DNA of 11,440 nucleotides from an uncultured Bacilli bacterium (GTDB taxonomy: Bacteria; Bacillota_I; Bacilli_A; RF39; UBA660): NCBI GenBank assembly GCA_910584085.1, contig CAJTZY010000026.1, positions 1 through 11,440 on the forward strand. The letters run 5' to 3'. Below the pieces are notes generated by a model. That model was not told where the DNA came from, searched no databases, and saw nothing but the letters and a program-made list of their open reading frames with translations. Both the position numbers and the translations under genes were made by a program. Positions 6,262 to 11,440 of this stretch are shown here, piece after piece. Each line of letters begins with the position of its first letter. Position 1 is the stretch's first letter.

Positions 6262-7716
6262 ATGATTGAAAAATTACGAAATAAATATATTAATCTTTCT
6301 CTTCCAATAAAAGCGGCTTTTTGGTATACTATTTGCAATTTTATGAATAAGGCAATTTCGCTTTTATCAACTCCAATATTTACAAGAATACTTACCGAAG
6401 AACAATATGGTACTTATTCAATATTTCAATCTTGGGTAAATATATTAATAATTTTTACATCATTAAATATTTTTTTAACTAGTTATACCAAAGGGTTAGT
6501 TAAATATAAAAATGATACGGACAATTTTACTTCATCACAGTTAGGTTTAATGTTTACTTTAACTTGTTTTATTGGAATAACAATTATATTAAATATAGAT
6601 TTTTTTGGAAAAATATTTGATTTACCTCCAGCTATTTTATTAGGAATGTTAATTCAACTTTTGACTATGCCAGTTTTAGAACTATGGTTTGCTCGTGAGC
6701 GTTTTGATTATAAATATAAAAAGATTATATTTATAACTATTGGTGTAAATGTGGTTAGCTTGGTAATAAGTATTATTTCGATTTTGAATACAAATTATAA
6801 AGTTGAAGCTCGGGTATTTTCGGATGGAGTTGCAAAATTACTTTTTACATTACCTTTACTTATATTAATGTTATCAAAGAGTAAGAAAATATATAAAAAA
6901 GAGTATTGGAAATATGCATTGGCTTTTAATATACCGTTAATACCACATTATTTGTCAAATTATATATTAACTCAATCAGATCGTATAATGATTGGTAGAA
7001 TTGTTGGAAATGCTGAAGCGGCATATTATAGTGTTACATATACTATATCTACCGTTGCTGTATTACTTATAACTTCTACAAATAATGCATTAACACCATA
7101 TATATTTAAATCTATTGAAAACAAAAAATATGAAAATATTAAAAAAAATATGAATCCTATTGTGTTATTGATGGCTATGTTGGTTGTTGTAATTATGGGT
7201 TTTGCACCAGAAATAATACGTGTGTTTGCTGGTAAAAATTATTTGGATGCTGTATATGTTATTCCACCTGTTGCTGCTTCAGTGTTCTTTATTTATGTAT
7301 ATTCTCTTTTCAGTAATATTGAATATTATTACCAAAAAACTTTTTTAATTGCTATTGCAACAACATTTAGTGCAATATTGAATGTTCTCTTAAATTATTT
7401 TGGTATTAACTTATTTGGATATCATGCTGCAGCATATACAACGTTAATCTGTTATATATGTTTAGCTATATTTCATTATATAGCGTATAAAAAGGTGTTG
7501 AAAGAAAAATTACCAAATGTAAAGTCGATATATGATTTAAAAGTAATATGTACTTGTTCAATATTTGTTTTATTTGCTATGTTTATAATAGGAATAACTT
7601 ATGATGTATATGTGATTAGATATATATTACTATTATTGTTAGTATTAGTATGCATCATAAAAAAAGATTATTTTATTTCTAAATTTAGTAGTTTTAAAGA
7701 TAAAAAGGAGGAGTAA
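6262..7716 (+). CDS. wzx: Wzx-type oligosaccharide flippase
   Basis: A 484-aa integral membrane protein of the MOP/polysaccharide transporter superfamily, which moves the finished lipid-linked repeat to the outer face of the membrane. The N-terminus holds the family's typical amphipathic start and TPIFTRILTEEQYG (residues 37-50). About twelve to fourteen hydrophobic segments follow along the whole length, with a basic, cytoplasmic C-terminus. The length is normal for the family. ATG 6262 lies 8 nt after AAGGAGA (6247-6253). It ends 1 nt before the next gene. Substrate is set by the repeat unit and cannot be read from sequence. Presence of both Wzx and Wzy implies polymerisation outside the membrane rather than an ABC-transporter pathway. 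Confidence 0.93.
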   Translation: MIEKLRNKYINLSLPIKAAFWYTICNFMNKAISLLSTPIFTRILTEEQYGTYSIFQSWVNILIIFTSLNIFLTSYTKGLVKYKNDTDNFTSSQLGLMFTLTCFIGITIILNIDFFGKIFDLPPAILLGMLIQLLTMPVLELWFARERFDYKYKKIIFITIGVNVVSLVISIISILNTNYKVEARVFSDGVAKLLFTLPLLILMLSKSKKIYKKEYWKYALAFNIPLIPHYLSNYILTQSDRIMIGRIVGNAEAAYYSVTYTISTVAVLLITSTNNALTPYIFKSIENKKYENIKKNMNPIVLLMAMLVVVIMGFAPEIIRVFAGKNYLDAVYVIPPVAASVFFIYVYSLFSNIEYYYQKTFLIAIATTFSAILNVLLNYFGINLFGYHAAAYTTLICYICLAIFHYIAYKKVLKEKLPNVKSIYDLKVICTCSIFVLFAMFIIGITYDVYVIRYILLLLLVLVCIIKKDYFISKFSSFKDKKEE

Positions 7717-7717
7717 G

Positions 7718-8926
7718 ATGAAACTTATTACCTTATTTAAAGAAAATGGATATAATGGTGCTTTTTCAATTATTTGGAGATATAAAACAGGAGTTTTTAT
7801 ATCTAAAATTATAAATGTATTTACAAAAAATAAACCATTAAAGGATGAAATTATTATAGAAAGTCATAATGATTTTGATTGTAATGGGGGATCGTTTTAT
7901 AATTATTTAATCGAAAATCACTATAATGATAAATATAAAGTAATATGGTTTGTTAGAAGAAAGTATAATAAAAAACTGCCTAAAAATGTATATATGCTTC
8001 CTTTATACGGGCCATCTATAAAAAAAGCATATCATATATGTGTTGCTAAATTTTTTACTTTTGATTGTGAAATAATTAATAAAATGCGTGATGATCAGAT
8101 TGTTGTTTATTGTTCACATGGTGCTGGGGGATTAAAACGTGCTAAAGGAAAAATGTTTATTCCTGATACTGTTAATTATATTTTAATGCAATCTAAGAGT
8201 TATGCACCTATTCAAGCAGAGCAATGGTCGTTAAATCCAAGTGATCAAAGAATTAAATATATCGGATATCCTTCTCATGATACTTTTTTTATTAATGATA
8301 ATTCTGAACTTCTGAAAATAACAGATAAAAAGTATAATAAAGTTATCTTATGGATGCCAACTTTTAGAAAAGGTGGAGGAACAAATCGTAATGATAGTTT
8401 AAAAGAACAAAAATTAGGTATCCCGTTATTTAATGATATTACTGAATACAACAACTTAAATGAATATTTACAACAGAATAATGTATATTTAATAATTAAG
8501 TTACATCCTAAACAAGAGCTTTCTGATTTATGTATTAGTGATTTATCAAATATAAAAGTATTGACCGGTAATAGTGTAAAGGATTTATGTATAGATAATT
8601 ATAAGTTGATGAAATGTACAGATGCTCTTATAAGTGATTATTCTGGAGCTGCATATGAGTATTTACAACTAAATCGTCCACTTGGATATGTTTTAGACGA
8701 TATTAATGAGTATAAATTAGGATTTGTAGTTGATGATATACATGAGTTGATAGCTGGTCATGAAATTTATACTTTAGAAGATTTAGAATGCTTTATAAAT
8801 GATGTTGTAACTGAAAATGATAAGTATAAGAAAAAGAGAGAAAAAATAAGAGATTATATTTATGAATATCATGATGGTAGGGCATCAGAACGACTTGTAA
8901 AGTTATTGGGAATTAATTTAGATTAA
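7718..8926 (+). CDS. CDP-glycerol glycerophosphotransferase family protein (TagF/TagB-like)
   Basis: A 402-aa GT-B-like transferase of the family that moves glycerol phosphate (or ribitol or another alcohol phosphate) from a CDP carrier to a wall polymer or capsule. Motifs in order: NDFDCNGGSFYNYLI (51-65), CSHGAGGLKRAKG (132-144) at the site of the usual WHG-x-x-x-K element, MPTFRKGG (213-220), KLHPKQ (261-266) and the signature ISDYSGAAYEY (305-315). H134 and H263 align with the catalytic histidines of TagF-like enzymes. It lacks the extra N-terminal GT domain of bifunctional polymerases, so a single transfer is likelier than chain growth. AAGGAGG (7705-7711) is 6 nt before ATG 7718. With the TagD-like gene at 10966 it implies a phosphodiester substituent or linkage; the substrate need not be glycerol. 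Confidence 0.9.
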   Translation: MKLITLFKENGYNGAFSIIWRYKTGVFISKIINVFTKNKPLKDEIIIESHNDFDCNGGSFYNYLIENHYNDKYKVIWFVRRKYNKKLPKNVYMLPLYGPSIKKAYHICVAKFFTFDCEIINKMRDDQIVVYCSHGAGGLKRAKGKMFIPDTVNYILMQSKSYAPIQAEQWSLNPSDQRIKYIGYPSHDTFFINDNSELLKITDKKYNKVILWMPTFRKGGGTNRNDSLKEQKLGIPLFNDITEYNNLNEYLQQNNVYLIIKLHPKQELSDLCISDLSNIKVLTGNSVKDLCIDNYKLMKCTDALISDYSGAAYEYLQLNRPLGYVLDDINEYKLGFVVDDIHELIAGHEIYTLEDLECFINDVVTENDKYKKKREKIRDYIYEYHDGRASERLVKLLGINLD

Positions 8927-8958
8927 ATAATATTTAAATAAATTTATGTATTAATATA

Positions 8959-8967
8959 TGCTATAAT
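8959..8967 (+). promoter_or_regulatory. Possible extended -10 promoter before the four-gene cassette
   Basis: TGCTATAAT (8959-8967) is a perfect TGnTATAAT extended -10 element in the largest intergenic gap of the locus. No good -35 box lies 17 bp upstream. The start point would be near 8973-8975, so the leader would be very short and begin at or inside the ribosome binding site. Chance occurrence is possible in such AT-rich DNA. Confidence 0.4.
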
Positions 8968-8972
8968 GTTAA

Positions 8973-8978
8973 AGGGAG
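8973..8978 (+). promoter_or_regulatory. Ribosome binding site fixing the phosphatase start at 8987
   Basis: AGGGAG (8973-8978) is 8 nt before ATG 8987. The upstream in-frame ATG 8966 lies in the TATAAT box, has no ribosome binding site and would add seven residues not expected before the first beta strand. Confidence 0.7.
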
Positions 8979-8986
8979 ATGTTATA

Positions 8987-9589
8987 ATGTCTGATTATAT
9001 ATTTTTATTTGATTTGGATTCTACAATAACAAAAAAAGAAATATTGCCTACGATATCTGAGCGTATAGGAAAATTAGATGAAATGAGGAAGCTTACTGAG
9101 GCTACAATGCGTGGAGAAATTCCCTTCAAAACCAGCTTTTTAAATAGAGTAAATATTTTAAGTTGCGTTGATGTTTCTGAGGTTAGTGAAATAGTTGCTA
9201 ATATACCATTAAATGAAGAAATTGCTAATTTTATTGTTGAAAACAAAGAACGTTGTTATGTTGTTACTGGAAATCTTGATGTTTGGATTAGTAAATTGAT
9301 GGACAAGCTTGGAATGAGTAATCATGTTTATTGCTCTAAAGCTCATGTTAATAATGATCGTATATCTCAAGTTATAAGTGTGGCTGATAAAGAGTTAATT
9401 GCTAAACAATTTGTTCAGCCCATGGTAGTCATTGGAGATGGTGACAATGATTCTGGTATAGCAAAGCATGCTGATATTGCTATTGGGTTTGGTGGAGTCA
9501 GAAACATTGCACCATCATTGCTTAGAAATATTGATTATGCTTTTTATGATGATAAAAGATGTGCTGATTTCTTAAAATCATTATTATAG
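8987..9589 (+). CDS. HAD-IB phosphatase, phosphoserine-phosphatase-like
   Basis: A 200-aa haloacid-dehalogenase-fold phosphatase, cytoplasmic and presumably Mg-dependent. Motif I is DLDST with nucleophile D9 and acid/base D11. Motif II is VVTGN (T94). Motif III is probably K136. Motif IV is GDGDND (150-155, D151 and N154). Matched to my memory of the Methanocaldococcus jannaschii phosphoserine phosphatase, E18 and R54 fall at the positions that bind the serine amino and carboxyl groups. The cap segment TEATMRGEIPFKTSFLNRV (38-56) is also SerB-like. The substrate is therefore probably phosphoserine or a similar phospho-amino compound. Housekeeping serine synthesis would not need a copy here, so a role in making or recycling a polysaccharide substituent is inferred. 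It heads a cassette of four closely spaced genes. Confidence 0.88.
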   Translation: MSDYIFLFDLDSTITKKEILPTISERIGKLDEMRKLTEATMRGEIPFKTSFLNRVNILSCVDVSEVSEIVANIPLNEEIANFIVENKERCYVVTGNLDVWISKLMDKLGMSNHVYCSKAHVNNDRISQVISVADKELIAKQFVQPMVVIGDGDNDSGIAKHADIAIGFGGVRNIAPSLLRNIDYAFYDDKRCADFLKSLL

Positions 9590-9608
9590 TTAAAAGGAGA
9601 ATGTTGAT

Positions 9609-10250
9609 ATGAATCCAAGTAATACAACGGTTGTTATATGTTGTGCAGGAATGGGTACTAGATTAGGAATTGGCACAACAAAAGCACTTGTGAATATTTG
9701 TGGTAAACCACTAATTATACATCAATTAGAACAGTTAAAAGATTATGATGATATAAGAGTTGTTGTTGGTTTTCAAGCTCAGAATGTAATAGATGTTGTG
9801 AAAGAATATAGAAGCGATGTAATGTTTGCTTTTAATTATGATTATGAGTCTACTGGTCCAGCAGCTAGTATGGGTAGAGGAATAATTAGAGCAAGGAAAT
9901 ATGTAGTTATTATTGATGGAGATTTATTAGTAAATCCTAATGATTTTAAATTATTCTTAGATTATCCTGAAGAGTGTTTGCCAAATTCAACTATAACATC
10001 TGATGAGCCAGTTTACTTAAAAGTTAAAAATGAAATGGCTATTGGTTTTTCTGAAAAATTTGGTGACTTTGAATGGCCTGGTCTTGTAAAAATAAAAACT
10101 GATAGGTTAAAAATAGGAAATGAGTATGTTTATGAATTATTAAAACCCCTTCTTCCATTGAAAACTATAAGTATTAGAACGAGAGAAATAGATACTCCAG
10201 ATGATTATGAAAACGCTGTTAAGTGGGTAGAAGATGGATATTTAGATTAA
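9609..10250 (+). CDS. Nucleotidyltransferase of the NTP_transferase/MobA-like type
   Basis: A 213-aa GT-A-fold nucleotidyltransferase that should couple an NTP to a phosphorylated small molecule. The nucleotide-binding loop is CCAGMGTRLG (11-20), followed by K25 and GKPLI (32-36). STGPAAS (81-87) is the base/ribose loop. DGD (103-105) and the later D195 in EIDTPDDY are candidate metal ligands. The short length and the loop recall cytidylyltransferases for phosphocholine, aminoethylphosphonate or phosphoglutamine more than the larger RmlA/GalU enzymes, but the resemblance is only general. AAAGGAGA (9593-9600) is 8 nt before ATG 9609. It is unrelated in fold to the TagD-like protein at 10966, so two activation steps, or two activated products, are encoded within 2.4 kb. 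Substrate is unknown. Confidence 0.85.
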   Translation: MNPSNTTVVICCAGMGTRLGIGTTKALVNICGKPLIIHQLEQLKDYDDIRVVVGFQAQNVIDVVKEYRSDVMFAFNYDYESTGPAASMGRGIIRARKYVVIIDGDLLVNPNDFKLFLDYPEECLPNSTITSDEPVYLKVKNEMAIGFSEKFGDFEWPGLVKIKTDRLKIGNEYVYELLKPLLPLKTISIRTREIDTPDDYENAVKWVEDGYLD

Positions 10251-10259
10251 AAGGAGTGA
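10251..10259 (+). promoter_or_regulatory. Ribosome binding site for the racemase
   Basis: AAGGAGTGA (10251-10259) directly follows the stop of the upstream gene and lies 6 nt before ATG 10266. It favours this ATG over the in-frame TTG at 10263. Confidence 0.65.
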
Positions 10260-10265
10260 TGTTTG

Positions 10266-10973
10266 ATGAGTAAAAATAATTTTACAATTGGTGTTCTTGG
10301 TGGAATGGGAACGTATGCTACAATTCATTTGTTTGAACAATATGCGGAAGAATTTAAAGCAGAAAAGGAATGGGATAGACCACGTATTATTATTGATAAC
10401 AGATGTACTATGCCAAGTCGTGTAAGAGCGTTTATATATAATGAAAATGTTGATATTTTAGTTTCGGAGATGGTTGATTCGATGAAACATCTAATTGAAT
10501 CTGGATGTACAAGAATTATTTTAGCTTGTAATACTTCACATCTTTTTTTGCCAGAAATATATAAAATAGTTCCAGAAGCTAAAGATAAAGTAGTTAATAT
10601 TATTTATAATTGTGTCGAAAGAATTAAAGAAGATAAAGTTAAAGAAGTTTATCTTTTGGCGTCCGAGGGTACAATTGATTCAAATATTTATCAGGATGCA
10701 CTTACTAGGGAAGGAATAAAATGTATAGTTCCTGATAAATCAGAATATTCATTGTTAAGAGATTGTATTGAAGCTGTTAAACAAAATAAATATTCAGATG
10801 ATGTTAAAAATACATTTGTAGAATTAATTAATAGATATGATTCTTGCATTTTAGGGTGTACAGAATTACCAATACTGTATTCTAAATATTTAGAAAGTGT
10901 TACTTGCAATAATGTATATGATCCACTTTTGAATGCTGTTAAAATTTTGAAAAAGGAGTATGAAAATGAGTAA
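10266..10973 (+). CDS. Aspartate/glutamate racemase family protein
   Basis: A 235-aa cofactor-independent racemase of the Asp/Glu/hydantoin family. The opening GVLGGMGTYAT (9-19) is typical of the aspartate-racemase branch. Both catalytic cysteines are present: C88 in LACNTSH (87-92) and C198 in LGCTELP (196-202). A proline-containing substrate loop with MPSRVRAF (49-56) follows N45. An active amino-acid racemase or epimerase is therefore likely; an isomerase of a related carboxylate is possible, since family substrates vary. It is not MurI-like in context, with no peptidoglycan genes nearby. D-amino acids are known as amide substituents of some bacterial polysaccharides, which would fit. The last codons overlap the ribosome binding site and start of the next gene, so the two are coupled. 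Confidence 0.9.
   Translation: MSKNNFTIGVLGGMGTYATIHLFEQYAEEFKAEKEWDRPRIIIDNRCTMPSRVRAFIYNENVDILVSEMVDSMKHLIESGCTRIILACNTSHLFLPEIYKIVPEAKDKVVNIIYNCVERIKEDKVKEVYLLASEGTIDSNIYQDALTREGIKCIVPDKSEYSLLRDCIEAVKQNKYSDDVKNTFVELINRYDSCILGCTELPILYSKYLESVTCNNVYDPLLNAVKILKKEYENE
10953..10958 (+). promoter_or_regulatory. Ribosome binding site fixing the cytidylyltransferase start at 10966
   Basis: AAGGAG (10953-10958) is 7 nt before ATG 10966. The in-frame ATG 10960 is only 1 nt from it, too close for initiation. Confidence 0.7.
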
Positions 10974-11373
10974 GATTTTAACTTTTGGTGTATATGATTA
11001 TTTTCACATAGGTCATTTAAAATTATTTAAACAATGTAAGGAGCATGCAGACTATCTTATAGTTGCTGTACAAGATGGGGAATATATTTTAAAATTTAAA
11101 CCTGATGCTCGTGTATTATATTCAACAGAAGAGCGTGTAGAAATATTAGAAGCTTTGAGAGTGGTTGATAAGGTAGTTGTTTATGAAACTGTAAGTCCCG
11201 AAGCTTTAGAAAAAATTGATTTTGACATTCTAGCTCTTGGAGAGGATCATGTTGGTGGTCGTTTTGATGTAGTTGAAGAATGGTGTAGAGAAAATGGTAA
11301 AGAAGTTGTTAGATTAAAAAGAACTCCTGGGATATGTTCTTCAGGAATAAAAAAAGAATTAGAAAGAAAATAA
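10966..11373 (+). CDS. TagD-like cytidylyltransferase (HxGH family)
   Basis: A 135-aa single-domain nucleotidyltransferase with the HIGH motif (H14-H17) after FGVYDYF, and a C-terminal RTPGICSSGIKK (119-130). This is at the place of the RTEGISTT element that binds CTP in glycerol-3-phosphate cytidylyltransferases. Length matches TagD/GCT (about 130 aa). Expected product is CDP-glycerol or another CDP-alcohol, used by the TagF-like transferase at 7718. The C-terminal signature differs from the classic one (Pro for Glu, Cys for Ser), so a substrate other than glycerol-3-phosphate is possible. ATG 10966 overlaps the racemase stop region by 8 nt. It is the last gene of the run. I leave the symbol blank because the substrate is uncertain. 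Confidence 0.88.
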   Translation: MSKILTFGVYDYFHIGHLKLFKQCKEHADYLIVAVQDGEYILKFKPDARVLYSTEERVEILEALRVVDKVVVYETVSPEALEKIDFDILALGEDHVGGRFDVVEEWCRENGKEVVRLKRTPGICSSGIKKELERK

Positions 11374-11389
11374 GCTATATGTTAGCTTA
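11371..11389 (+). terminator. Weak hairpin overlapping the last stop codon
   Basis: TAAGCTA (11371-11377) and TAGCTTA (11383-11389) form a perfect 7-bp stem with a 5-nt loop. The stem begins at the stop codon. Only two of seven pairs are G-C, and the T-run after it is three bases, so it is at best a weak terminator. The remaining bases to the window edge show no gene. Confidence 0.3.
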
Positions 11390-11440
11390 TTTCAGGCTGT
11401 TGACAAAGTAATTTGTTAATAGTCTTTTAATTTTTGAAAA

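Noticed and set aside
8924..8936. Palindrome TAAATAATATTTA after the TagF-like gene as a terminator
   Set aside because: The arms leave a 1-nt loop, there is no G-C pair and no following T-run. It is expected in such AT-rich DNA.
8995..9246. An 83-codon open frame on the minus strand
   Set aside because: It lies wholly inside the phosphatase gene, whose catalytic motifs are intact on the + strand. It has no recognisable domain and no ribosome binding evidence.
10691..10909. A 72-codon open frame on the minus strand
   Set aside because: It is antisense to the racemase gene, including the region that encodes the catalytic C198 motif, and has no recognisable features.
245..11373. Alternative genetic code (TGA as Trp), suggested by the low GC content
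   Set aside because: TGA ends the genes at 2642 and 4485 exactly where family lengths predict, and tryptophans in conserved motifs use TGG.
1..11440. CRISPR arrays, tRNA or rRNA genes
   Set aside because: No regularly spaced repeats of suitable length were seen, and the gene-free stretches are too short and lack recognisable tRNA features such as a T-loop GTTCRA block.

Overview
The window is a polysaccharide assembly and decoration locus from a very AT-rich, low-GC Gram-positive bacterium. Bacillota (Clostridia or Erysipelotrichia-like) is the best fit. The evidence is the strong AGGAGG/AGGTGAT ribosome binding sites, a textbook sigma-A promoter, TGA used as a stop (so the code is standard, not a Mycoplasma code) and the Wzx/Wzy gene set. 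I cannot name the species. All thirteen convincing genes lie on the + strand, with short gaps or overlaps, like one long operon.

Layout. Positions 1-244 hold no convincing gene. They contain four TTGTCT direct repeats, a 20-bp near-perfect GC-rich hairpin with a G10 tract, and a promoter (166-194) that fires into the locus. Next come a priming phosphoglycosyl transferase (245), a serine-acetyltransferase-like O-acetyltransferase (944), three glycosyltransferases (1524, 2648, 3367), a Wzy-type polymerase (4482), a second hexapeptide acyltransferase (5731), a Wzx flippase (6262) and a TagF/TagB-like CDP-alcohol phosphotransferase (7718). After a 60-nt gap with a possible extended -10 promoter comes a tight four-gene cassette: a phosphoserine-phosphatase-like HAD enzyme (8987), a sugar/CTP-type nucleotidyltransferase (9609), a two-cysteine Asp/Glu-type racemase (10266) and a TagD-like cytidylyltransferase (10966). 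The right edge (11374-11440) is non-coding.

How it works together. A sugar-1-phosphate is loaded on undecaprenyl phosphate by the first enzyme. The repeat is extended by the three glycosyltransferases, acylated by one or both hexapeptide enzymes, flipped by Wzx and polymerised by Wzy. The TagF-like enzyme probably adds a phosphodiester-linked alcohol or glycerol phosphate supplied as a CDP derivative by the TagD-like enzyme. The phosphatase, second nucleotidyltransferase and racemase are not needed for ordinary CDP-glycerol synthesis. This makes the 8987-11373 cassette, together with the transferase at 7718, the best candidate here for an undescribed pathway to an activated, possibly amino-acid-derived, polysaccharide substituent.

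No sugar-nucleotide biosynthesis genes, chain-length regulators (Wzz/Wzd-Wze) or attachment enzymes (LCP) are seen, so the locus probably extends beyond the window or draws on genes elsewhere.
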